Positions 44,116-51,789 of a stretch of DNA of 64,000 nucleotides are shown piece by piece. The translations under genes and the position numbers were made by a program. The stretch is taken from assembly GCF_000242595.2 (NCBI RefSeq), contig NC_017098.1, forward strand, positions 2,356,001-2,420,000, read 5' to 3'. The notes under the pieces were generated by a model, which was given only the letters and a program-made list of their open reading frames with translations, did no database searches and had not been told where the DNA came from. How positions within the stretch are numbered: the first letter of the stretch is position 1; every line of letters begins with the position of its first letter. The stretch is from Spirochaeta africana DSM 8902 (GTDB taxonomy: Bacteria; Spirochaetota; Spirochaetia; DSM-27196; DSM-8902).

Positions 44116-45351
44116 CTATTCGAAAAAATTCCGCACCCATGCCCCCAGCCGTGAAAACGGCGAGGTTCTGGTCTCCTTTACTCCTACAGCTGATTCCCCG
44201 GCTATTACCCTGGAGGCGCCATGCAGCACCAGTCCCACCGCCGATGCAAATTCAGGGCTGCGATACTCGTCGGTAATCCCGCCGTAACTGCCCGGCAGTC
44301 CGATCCTGGCGGCGGTCTGGAACACCTCCTGGGCCAGTTCAACCGCGCCGGGCATAAGCGCCCCACCGCCGGTAAGGACAACACCGCCAGCGAAGCGATC
44401 CCGATACCCCTTGGCGACTACCCGATCGCGCACCAGGGTAAAAATCTCTGCCATGCGGGGCTGCACAATCGAGCAGATGTCCATCTGTGAGATACTGACC
44501 GGTGGTCGCCCGCCGACCGCCGGAATAATTACCGGCTCATCAGCATCCACCATGCTGTCATGGCAGACTGCCGACTCGATCTTTATCTTCTCCGCAGCCT
44601 CGATCGGGGTCTTGAGCATGTATGAAAGATCCCCGGTTACCTGGGACCCGCCTACCGGGAGGACCGAGGTAAAGTAGGGCGCTCCATCGATATACAGCAG
44701 GGCATCGGTTGTGCCGCCGCCAAGATCGATGACCAGAACCCCCAGCTCCATCTCATCCTTGGTAAGAACCGCTTTTCCGGATGCAAGCGACTCGAGGATA
44801 ATATCCTCTACCTTGAAACCGGCACGGTTAATGCATTTGACCAGATTCTGTGCGCTGGTAACCGAACCGGTGATAATATGCACCTCGGCCTCCAGCCGGA
44901 CCCCGATCATATCCAGCGGATCCTTGATACCGCCCTGATCATCGACGATAAATTCCTGCGGGATAACATGCAGCAGCTCACGATCCATCGGGATTACCAC
45001 CGCCTTGGCGGCCTCCAGCACCCGGTCGTAATCAACCTTCTTTATTTCACGATCTCGCGAGGTAACCGCTACCACACCGCGACTGTTGATACCTTCAATA
45101 TGTCCGCCGGCAATCCCGGTAATCACCGAGAACACATCCCGTCCAGCCATCTGCTCGGCACGTTCAATGGCAAGACTCACCGACTGCAGGGTGGACTCAA
45201 TATTGATCACCACCCCTTTGCGCAGGCCGTGAGACGGGGCCTTGCCAATCCCGATTATCTCAAGATTTCCACTGTCGTCAAACTCAGCGACCACGGCGAT
45301 AACAGAGGTGGTTCCGATATCCAATCCGACAATGACATCATCATATGTCAC
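44116..45351 (-). CDS. ftsA: Cell division protein FtsA
   Basis: This 411-residue actin homologue anchors FtsZ. It begins [20 protein letters not shown] and contains SHMA-type [12 protein letters not shown], the phosphate loop [15 protein letters not shown] and [16 protein letters not shown]. The C-terminal amphipathic helix [12 protein letters not shown] provides membrane attachment. It follows ftsQ by 3 bp. Confidence 0.95.
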   Translation of the reverse strand: MTYDDVIVGLDIGTTSVIAVVAEFDDSGNLEIIGIGKAPSHGLRKGVVINIESTLQSVSLAIERAEQMAGRDVFSVITGIAGGHIEGINSRGVVAVTSRDREIKKVDYDRVLEAAKAVVIPMDRELLHVIPQEFIVDDQGGIKDPLDMIGVRLEAEVHIITGSVTSAQNLVKCINRAGFKVEDIILESLASGKAVLTKDEMELGVLVIDLGGGTTDALLYIDGAPYFTSVLPVGGSQVTGDLSYMLKTPIEAAEKIKIESAVCHDSMVDADEPVIIPAVGGRPPVSISQMDICSIVQPRMAEIFTLVRDRVVAKGYRDRFAGGVVLTGGGALMPGAVELAQEVFQTAARIGLPGSYGGITDEYRSPEFASAVGLVLHGASRVIAGESAVGVKETRTSPFSRLGAWVRNFFE

Positions 45352-45354
45352 AGA

Positions 45355-46245
45355 TTAACCCTCCCTCTTGGTGTATATCACATCGTCGCCTCTGAAATCA
45401 ATTTCCCGGATGTCCCGAATCATCCCCTGGGCTGCAAGCACATCCAGAATCCGGATAATACCGGAGATCTTGTCCGGCTGCAGATCCTCCCCGATCAGAA
45501 CCGGCACCGGAACGTGGGTGAAGTACAGCTGCAGATCAAATCGGTGTTCATGGATCGGCTTGAACTCAACCTCGCTGATCACGTCAAACAACACCGGATG
45601 ACGCAGGCGCAGCTGCTCCAGGTCCTGCAGAACACCCCGCATGGCACTTGGCAAGCGGCTGCCCAGCTCGACATTATCAATCTCGAAACCGCCGAGCACC
45701 GGCAGACTCCGGTAGTCTTCGGGCACACCCCAGGCAAATGCGACCCCGTGCGAATCAACTACTACCGGCACCGCCTGACGACCCAGCCCACCCATGGTAA
45801 TTGCCAGAGGGGTCCGGCTGGACAGTGCAATCCGCAATGTTCCCGGAAAACTCTTGGTAACCTCGACGGTTTCCACCCGGGGAATTGCACGCAGGGCCTG
45901 TTCGATCCGGGCGGTATCCACAGAAAAATACAGATCGCCGCTGGCAAGGCCGGCATACTCAAGCAGATCATCGCTGCTCATGCGTACATCACCCTCGATA
46001 ATGACCTCGGTTATCGCAACCCGGGGGGCAACCTGAGTCTGGAACAGCAGTTCGGCGACAATCAGGGCCGAACCGACAAACAGCATCACAAACAGCAGGC
46101 GTTTCAGAAATCCACCGGATTGTTGATGCCCGGTTCCGCCGCGCCAGTCTCCCTGCGTGCCCGAATCCAGGCGAACCGGCTTGCGGTATTCCGGCTCAAA
46201 CCTGCGTGAGGACACTGACTGCTGGTACATCACCCTGTCAGCCAC
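45355..46245 (-). CDS. ftsQ: Cell division protein FtsQ/DivIB (POTRA domain)
   Basis: This approximately 296-residue protein has a charged cytoplasmic N-terminus, one membrane helix (RLLFVMLFVGSALIVAELLF), a POTRA domain (VAITEVIIEGDVRMSSDDLL) and the FtsQ domain. It links FtsA/Z to septal wall synthesis. The start is uncertain: GTG 46245 follows GGGGGG by about 5 nt and overlaps the ftsW stop by 8 bp, while ATG 46260 and ATG 46230 are also possible. Confidence 0.87.
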   Translation of the reverse strand: MADRVMYQQSVSSRRFEPEYRKPVRLDSGTQGDWRGGTGHQQSGGFLKRLLFVMLFVGSALIVAELLFQTQVAPRVAITEVIIEGDVRMSSDDLLEYAGLASGDLYFSVDTARIEQALRAIPRVETVEVTKSFPGTLRIALSSRTPLAITMGGLGRQAVPVVVDSHGVAFAWGVPEDYRSLPVLGGFEIDNVELGSRLPSAMRGVLQDLEQLRLRHPVLFDVISEVEFKPIHEHRFDLQLYFTHVPVPVLIGEDLQPDKISGIIRILDVLAAQGMIRDIREIDFRGDDVIYTKREG

Positions 46246-47380
46246 GTTCACCCCCCGCATCGTGCTCGGTATAGCGCGACAGGTTCAACAAGGCACCACA
46301 GATCCACAGGCTTACCATGGCCGAGGTCCCGCCGGATGAGAAAAACGGCAAGGTAATCCCGGTTGCGGGCAGCATCCCGGCTACCACCGCCATATTCAGC
46401 AAGGCCTGATACATCAGGACTCCACTCAGCCCGAATGCAGCCAGACGAACAACCCCGTAGTTGGCGCTGCGGGCGATCAGAAAACCGCGATACCCCAGGT
46501 AGAGAAACATTGCCAGAACGGCCAGCACACCGAGGTATCCGAGCTCCTCTCCGACGATGGCAAACAGGAAATCGCTGTGCGCCTCGGGCAGCAGGCCAAA
46601 CTTGTAGCGACCCATGCCGATTCCACGGCCCCAGAGACCGCCGGTCTGTAAGGCTGTTTGCGACATCAACACCTGATACCCCGATCCGCGCGGGTCGAGC
46701 GCAGGTTCAATAAACGAGATAATCCGGTTGACCCGGTGCTCACGAGACAGAATCAGGATGGTCAGTAACGGGACTGCCATAATAAAGAGACTGACAAAGT
46801 AGCGCAGCTTGACCCCGGCAGCATAAAAGATCAGGCCGGCAATCACTACAATAAATACCGTGGTGGAAAAATCATTCTGCAGGTACACCAGACCGGCTAC
46901 CAGACCGGTCATCATGAGCGGGGGTAACAGGGTATTCACCGGATCATCAAACCTGTCCTGCTTGCGCCCAAGCATACAACTCAGGTAGAGCACCAGGGTC
47001 AGCTTGACCAGCTCCGAGGGTTGAAAGGAAAACCCGAACAACACTATCCATCGGCGTGCACCCAGGTATGTCGCGCCCAACTGGGGGATAAAGGTAAGCA
47101 ACAGCAGCAGCATATTAAAAACAACAGCGTACGGTATTACCCGCTCGATAATCCGCAGATCGATACGCGACAGCACCAGCGCACCAACAATGCCAACCAG
47201 CATCAGTAAGGCCTGACGCTGTACAAAGTAAAAAGGGTTCTGAAACAATGCATCGGCACGTGAGTACGAAACCGAAAACAGCATGGTAAGTCCCACCCCG
47301 ACCAGTAACAGGGTTACAAAGATCAGCGGACGATCAAAGCGACGGGAAGGGGCTGTCTCGATCACAAATACGTTGCTCAT
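46238..47380 (-). CDS. ftsW: Septal peptidoglycan polymerase FtsW (SEDS family)
   Basis: This 380-residue protein has about ten membrane helices and SEDS motifs: GARRWIVLFGFSFQPSELVK, YLQNDFSTTVFI, PEAHSDFLFAIVGEELGYLG and LPFFSSGGTSAM. Together with a class B PBP it builds septal wall. No PBP gene lies next to it here. It follows mraY by 9 bp. Confidence 0.94.
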   Translation of the reverse strand: MSNVFVIETAPSRRFDRPLIFVTLLLVGVGLTMLFSVSYSRADALFQNPFYFVQRQALLMLVGIVGALVLSRIDLRIIERVIPYAVVFNMLLLLLTFIPQLGATYLGARRWIVLFGFSFQPSELVKLTLVLYLSCMLGRKQDRFDDPVNTLLPPLMMTGLVAGLVYLQNDFSTTVFIVVIAGLIFYAAGVKLRYFVSLFIMAVPLLTILILSREHRVNRIISFIEPALDPRGSGYQVLMSQTALQTGGLWGRGIGMGRYKFGLLPEAHSDFLFAIVGEELGYLGVLAVLAMFLYLGYRGFLIARSANYGVVRLAAFGLSGVLMYQALLNMAVVAGMLPATGITLPFFSSGGTSAMVSLWICGALLNLSRYTEHDAGGERG

Positions 47381-47389
47381 CGGTCCTCG

Positions 47390-48469
47390 TTATCGAATCT
47401 TCAGTGTCGACAGACTCAGGATTGCAAACAATCCGCCCAGAATCCAGAAACGGAGCACAACCTTGCTCTCCGCCCAGCCTTCAAGCTCAAAGTGGTGATG
47501 CAGCGGGGCCATCTTGAACACCCGCTTGCCAGTCAGTTTGTAGCCGGAAACCTGGATAATTACCGACAGTGTTTCCAGTACAAACACCCCGCCCACGATT
47601 ACCAGCAGCAGCTCATGCTTGATCATCATTGCCACCGTTGCCAGGATTCCACCCAGCGCAAGGCTGCCGGTATCACCCATCATCACCTCGGCAGGATGGC
47701 CGTTAAACCAGAGAAACCCGACACAGGCACCCACAACAGCCATGCAAAGGATGGCCAGTTCGCCGGCCCCTTGTACATACGGGATCTGCAGGTATTGGGA
47801 GAAATCAACGCGACCGGCGACATAGGCAAACAGGCCGAAAGTAAGGGCGACCAGAATTACCAGGCCGGTTGCCAGACCATCAAGCCCGTCGGTAAGATTT
47901 ACCGCATTGGAAAACCCGACCAGCCAGAAAATGCCGAACGGTATATACAGCAGACCCAGGTCGAGCACTGGCTGCTTGACCATAGGTATATACAGCAGCG
48001 TGGCCTCTTCACGACCGCCGGCATACAGTAAAAAGGCTACGGTGCCGGCTACGGCAACCTGTGCCAGGAGTTTTACCGAGGCTGAAAGCCCATCGGAGTT
48101 CTTGTGCCGAATCTTGCGGAAATCATCGATAAAACCGATCGTTCCGAACCCCACGATCGACACCAACCCGATCCAGGTGAACGGACTGCGAACATCCATC
48201 CACAGGAGAATGGCCAGCACCATCGACACTATCATGAGCACCCCTCCCATCGTCGGAGTGCCGGACTTTACCTGATGTGTCTGCGGACCATCACTGCGGA
48301 TTTCCTCGCCGAATTTCAGGCGCCGAAGCATTTCGATCACCTTGGGTCCGAACAGAAAGCTGATCAGGAGCGAGGTCACCGCGCCATACGCGGCTCGAAA
48401 AGTGATGTACTGGAAAATGTTGAACGGGGAAAAATACTCCGTGAGCGGAAACAGAAACTCCTTCAGCAT
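47390..48469 (-). CDS. mraY: Phospho-MurNAc-pentapeptide transferase MraY
   Basis: This 359-residue membrane enzyme makes lipid I from UDP-MurNAc-pentapeptide. Motifs are HQVKSGTPTMGGVLMI, GFIDDFRKI, NAVNLTDGLDGLATG and MMGDTGSLALGG, and the C-terminal MAPLHHHFELEGWAE; all catalytic Asp residues appear present. It overlaps murF by 7 bp. Confidence 0.96.
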   Translation of the reverse strand: MLKEFLFPLTEYFSPFNIFQYITFRAAYGAVTSLLISFLFGPKVIEMLRRLKFGEEIRSDGPQTHQVKSGTPTMGGVLMIVSMVLAILLWMDVRSPFTWIGLVSIVGFGTIGFIDDFRKIRHKNSDGLSASVKLLAQVAVAGTVAFLLYAGGREEATLLYIPMVKQPVLDLGLLYIPFGIFWLVGFSNAVNLTDGLDGLATGLVILVALTFGLFAYVAGRVDFSQYLQIPYVQGAGELAILCMAVVGACVGFLWFNGHPAEVMMGDTGSLALGGILATVAMMIKHELLLVIVGGVFVLETLSVIIQVSGYKLTGKRVFKMAPLHHHFELEGWAESKVVLRFWILGGLFAILSLSTLKIR

Positions 48470-49863
48470 CGCGCACCTCCAAACTGCTGGGCATGCTGGA
48501 TACGCTCGCTGATCACCTCGAGCCCGACCCCCCGACTGCCCTTTAGCAGCACCAGGTCACCAGGTTTCAGATACGCCAGCAGCTCATCGACAATATCTGC
48601 CGGCGAGCTTCCCATGTCCCGGTCCGGATGACTGCCGCCTGCGGCCCGTAAAAACTCCTCACCCACCAGAAACAGGCGATCGCACCCGGCTACCTCGGCA
48701 AGAATGCGGCGATGCTCATTACCGGCAGTCTCACCCAGCTCACGCATATCCCCCAGCACCGCAATCTTGCGGCCGGTGGCAGGCACGGCACGAAAAAACT
48801 CCAGTGCCGCCAGCATGCTGTCGGGATTGGCGTTGTAGCAATCCTGGATAATGGTCACTTCACCACGCAGGATCTGACCGCGTCCAAACGGCGCCTGCAC
48901 CCGTGCAATCCCCTGAAGTACCGACTCGGGCGCCGCTCCCAGTTCCACCGCGACGCTCACCGCTGCCAGCAGATTGGACAGATTATGCATCCCGGGCAAA
49001 GCAAACACCACCTCGCGGTCGCCCCATCGCAGCCGCAGACCATCAAGACCAAGATCCTCCACCGCACGATAACCAGGGGTATGGTGCACCCCGAAAGGCA
49101 CAACCTGTCCATGCACACCTTCGGCGAGAAAATCATAGTACGGCTCGTCCTCAGGCAGGAAAGCACGCTGTCGTCCGGTAAAACAGGAAAAAATTGCCTT
49201 TTTCTCCTCAGCTATACCCTGCTGCGAACCGATATTGCCGATATGGGCAACCCCGATGTTTGTGAGCACCGCGACGTCAGGAAAAACTATCCGGGCCAGT
49301 GCAGCCATCTCTCCCCGTTCGCTCATGGCAAGCTCAAAAACCGCATAGCGGTGCTCATCCGTCAGGCCAAAAACACCGACCGGAACCCCGATTACCGAGT
49401 TGTAGTTGCCAGCAGTTTTGAACACCGGATACTCGCACTCAAGGATTGATGCCAGGATTTCCTTGGTGGTTGTTTTGCCATTACTGCCGGTAACCGCAAT
49501 CTTGACCAAACGATCGCGTCGATCAACATACCACCGGGCCAATCGATGCAAAGCCAGCAGCGGATCATCAACAATCAGGATACGCTGCTGATAGGAACGC
49601 CCGATCTGGCCAAAAATTCTCTCCGCCTGATCCTCGGCAGCAAGAGCCAGCAGGGCGCCTGCATCCAGCGCCTGTTGAATATAGTCATGCCCATCAGCAT
49701 ATCTTCCGACCAGGGGCACGAACAGTCCGCCCTGTCCGATGGCGCGACTGTCGATACTGACGCTGGTAATAATCTCCCGCTCGTCACACTGCGGATGGAG
49801 GGCTCCACCCAGACAGGCAGCGGCGGTACGCATGGTGAAAGGAACCCCGACTACACTATTCAC
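48463..49863 (-). CDS. murF: UDP-MurNAc-tripeptide--D-Ala-D-Ala ligase MurF
   Basis: This 466-residue cytoplasmic ligase adds D-Ala-D-Ala to the wall precursor. The ATP site is VTGSNGKTTTKEILASIL, followed by VFELAMSERGEMAALARIV and CYNANPDSMLAALEFF. The GTG start at 49863 follows GGAGG by 6 nt and overlaps the ftsL stop by 8 bp (GTGAATAG). murE, murD, murG and murC are absent from this cluster. Confidence 0.94.
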   Translation of the reverse strand: MNSVVGVPFTMRTAAACLGGALHPQCDEREIITSVSIDSRAIGQGGLFVPLVGRYADGHDYIQQALDAGALLALAAEDQAERIFGQIGRSYQQRILIVDDPLLALHRLARWYVDRRDRLVKIAVTGSNGKTTTKEILASILECEYPVFKTAGNYNSVIGVPVGVFGLTDEHRYAVFELAMSERGEMAALARIVFPDVAVLTNIGVAHIGNIGSQQGIAEEKKAIFSCFTGRQRAFLPEDEPYYDFLAEGVHGQVVPFGVHHTPGYRAVEDLGLDGLRLRWGDREVVFALPGMHNLSNLLAAVSVAVELGAAPESVLQGIARVQAPFGRGQILRGEVTIIQDCYNANPDSMLAALEFFRAVPATGRKIAVLGDMRELGETAGNEHRRILAEVAGCDRLFLVGEEFLRAAGGSHPDRDMGSSPADIVDELLAYLKPGDLVLLKGSRGVGLEVISERIQHAQQFGGARC

Positions 49864-50137
49864 GTGCGCCCTCCCTGCGGCGAATATAGATGATTTCGGC
49901 CGGAAAGCGCTGATGGTAACGAGGATCTGCCTCGGCAGCCTCTCGCACCCGCGCAGGGCTGGTAAGCCTGGATATATCAGCTATGGCACGCTTGTTCGCC
50001 TCAATCATGGCTCGCTGCTCGCGATCCATACTGCGGATGGTATTTTCCTGACGCACATAGCGAAAGGTGTGGTATGCATTCGCAAACATGAGCATCGGAA
50101 TGCACAGCATCAGGCCTAAAACGATCTTCCTCTTCAT
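49856..50137 (-). CDS. ftsL: Cell division protein FtsL-like
   Basis: This 93-residue bitopic protein has one N-terminal membrane helix (VLGLMLCIPMLMFANAYHTF) and a short coiled coil, then the REAAEADPRYHQRFPAEIIY tail. Size, topology and place between rsmH and murF fit FtsL, which stabilises FtsQ/FtsB-type complexes. Sequence similarity alone would be weak. Confidence 0.82.
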   Translation of the reverse strand: MKRKIVLGLMLCIPMLMFANAYHTFRYVRQENTIRSMDREQRAMIEANKRAIADISRLTSPARVREAAEADPRYHQRFPAEIIYIRRREGARE

Positions 50138-51087
50138 GCGGACCTCGGCATTTCGGCTATCTTTTCTACCACACGCAGCTTGGCGCTGCGTGAGGGAGGA
50201 TTTTCCTGCACCTCTTTCTCATCGGCAAGAATCGGCTTCTTGTTGACTAAACGCAGCACCGGCTGGACCTCAATCGCACCCTTCAGGGATTCAGGGGCCG
50301 GAATCGAACTCCTTGCCAGGTCCCGAAAGAATCGCTTCACCATCCGGTCCTCAAGACTGTGAAAGGTAATAATCCCCATGCGCCCGCCCATTTGCAGGCA
50401 TCGAACACCGCCCTCAAGCGCACGCTCGAGCCTGTTCAGCTCATCATTCACCACGATTCTCAGCGCCTGGAATGTTTTTGTAGCAGGATGGATGCGTCCA
50501 TGACGGTAGGCCACTGGAACCGCTTGAAACACCGCTTCGGCAAGCTCGGCTGCGGTGGCAAACGATTCAGTTTTTCTGCGCTCAACCAGTGAGCGCGCGA
50601 TACGTCGACTGTAGCGCTCCTCGCCATAGCGGAAAATCAGATCCGCCAGCTCCTTTTCCGGTGTGAGCATGACTACATCACGGGCAGACTCCCCCTGGCC
50701 CGGGCGCAGACGCATGTCCAACGGTTCATCAGCCCGAAAGCTGAAGCCGCGGTCACTCGCCTGATAGTGAAACACGCTGATGCCCAGGTCCAGGAGGATT
50801 CGATCGGGCCTGACCGCCAATGGGCAGGACCTTAAAAAGTCGTCAAACCAGGTATTCTCCAGTCTGACCCGATCGCCGAAAGAGGCAAGCCTCCCCTCCG
50901 CTCGCGACAAAATGTTCGGATCGGTTTCCAGACCAACCAGTGTCAGATCCGGAAACCTCTCCAAAAAGGCTGCTGAATGCCCCCCCTCTCCCAGGGTGCC
51001 ATCTATCATCAGTTGTCCTGCACTGTCAGGAGCCAGATATTCCAGCACCTGTTCGGCCATTACCGACCGATGATAGTACGGTTGCAT
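50134..51087 (-). CDS. rsmH: 16S rRNA (cytosine-N4)-methyltransferase RsmH (MraW)
   Basis: This 317-residue SAM-dependent enzyme methylates C1402 of 16S rRNA. It begins MQPYYHRSVMAEQVLEYL, with the SAM loop IDGTLGEGGHSAAFL and the motifs RILLDLGISVFHYQASDRG and MGIITFHSLEDRMVKRFF. ATG 51087 follows GAGGGG. It is second in the dcw cluster, 19 bp after mraZ. Confidence 0.96.
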   Translation of the reverse strand: MQPYYHRSVMAEQVLEYLAPDSAGQLMIDGTLGEGGHSAAFLERFPDLTLVGLETDPNILSRAEGRLASFGDRVRLENTWFDDFLRSCPLAVRPDRILLDLGISVFHYQASDRGFSFRADEPLDMRLRPGQGESARDVVMLTPEKELADLIFRYGEERYSRRIARSLVERRKTESFATAAELAEAVFQAVPVAYRHGRIHPATKTFQALRIVVNDELNRLERALEGGVRCLQMGGRMGIITFHSLEDRMVKRFFRDLARSSIPAPESLKGAIEVQPVLRLVNKKPILADEKEVQENPPSRSAKLRVVEKIAEMPRSA

Positions 51088-51106
51088 GAATCCCCTCTTA
51101 TCATGC

Positions 51107-51550
51107 CTACGAGAACGGGAGGAGCTCTCCCAGTCCTTCAGCAGCACTTTTGAATTCCGCTTCTTTATCGTCCAGGTACGTCCGGTATTCGTCCGCATCC
51201 CAGATCTCCAGATACTGGGCAATACCCAGTATCACGGTATCCTTGGTTAACCGGGAATACTCCCGGAGCGATGGCGGGATGGTAATGCGCCCAGCCTTGT
51301 CGATCTCGACCTCTTGTGCAGGTGCGATGATGCGACGCTGGATAAGCCGCGCCTGTGCATTGAACGGCGAGGTTGACGCCATGATTGAATCCGACAGACG
51401 TTTCCAGTTTTCCGGCGGAAACATCCAGATACATTGTTCAATGCCTTGCGTCAGCACCAGGCAGCTGCCAGGCAATTCGGTTCGGATACGTGAGGGAATC
51501 AGCAGACGTCCCTTTTCGTCCAAGGTGTTCCTGTAATCCCCTGTAATCAT
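51107..51550 (-). CDS. mraZ: Transcriptional regulator MraZ
   Basis: This 147-residue protein has two AbrB-like SpoVT domains, with DxxxR motifs in TLDEKGRLLIPSRIR and EIDKAGRITIPPSLREYS. MraZ binds repeated TGGGN boxes upstream of its own gene. Four such boxes with a 10-bp period lie right before it. ATG 51550 follows an in-frame GTG at 51553; the ribosome-binding site is weak. It is first in the 49-gene cluster. Confidence 0.95.
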   Translation of the reverse strand: MITGDYRNTLDEKGRLLIPSRIRTELPGSCLVLTQGIEQCIWMFPPENWKRLSDSIMASTSPFNAQARLIQRRIIAPAQEVEIDKAGRITIPPSLREYSRLTKDTVILGIAQYLEIWDADEYRTYLDDKEAEFKSAAEGLGELLPFS

Positions 51551-51558
51551 CACCTATC

Positions 51559-51593
51559 CACCACTTCTCCCCAGCAATTACCACTTTCTCCCA
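51559..51593 (-). promoter_or_regulatory. MraZ operator: four TGG(G/T)N boxes at exact 10-bp spacing
   Basis: On the minus strand TGGGA (51589-51593), TGGTA (51579-51583), TGGGG (51569-51573) and TGGTG (51559-51563) occur with a period of exactly 10 bp. This is the known MraZ box pattern, TGGGN with 5-nt spacers. They lie between the promoter and the mraZ start, so binding would probably repress the cluster. Confidence 0.8.
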
Positions 51594-51605
51594 CTTGCAT
51601 CCTTT

Positions 51606-51633
51606 ATACTATTACATCATGAGCAGTTGTCAA
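51606..51633 (-). promoter_or_regulatory. Sigma70-type promoter of the mraZ cluster
   Basis: On the minus strand a perfect TTGACA (51628-51633) is followed after 16 bp by TAGTAT (51606-51611). Transcription would start near 51599, just before the MraZ boxes. No stronger promoter is seen in the intergenic region. Confidence 0.65.
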
Positions 51634-51720
51634 CCTGGGCGACAGAATATGTAACATTTATTCATCGAGCAGCAGAGCATATGGTTAACATCTGTTTATA
51701 TGACCCCATATGTAGGGAGC

Positions 51721-51753
51721 AAAAAAAGGCCGTCGCAGCTGTGTGCGACGGCC
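51721..51753 (-). terminator. Rho-independent terminator after the GH57 gene
   Basis: On the minus strand a 10-bp perfect stem (GGCCGTCGCA / TGCGACGGCC, 6-nt loop) is followed directly by seven T. It ends the nadK-to-GH57 operon and insulates it from the mraZ promoter. Confidence 0.92.
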
Positions 51754-51789
51754 TGGTTCGAACCGCAATCAATACATGCGAGCACCCGA

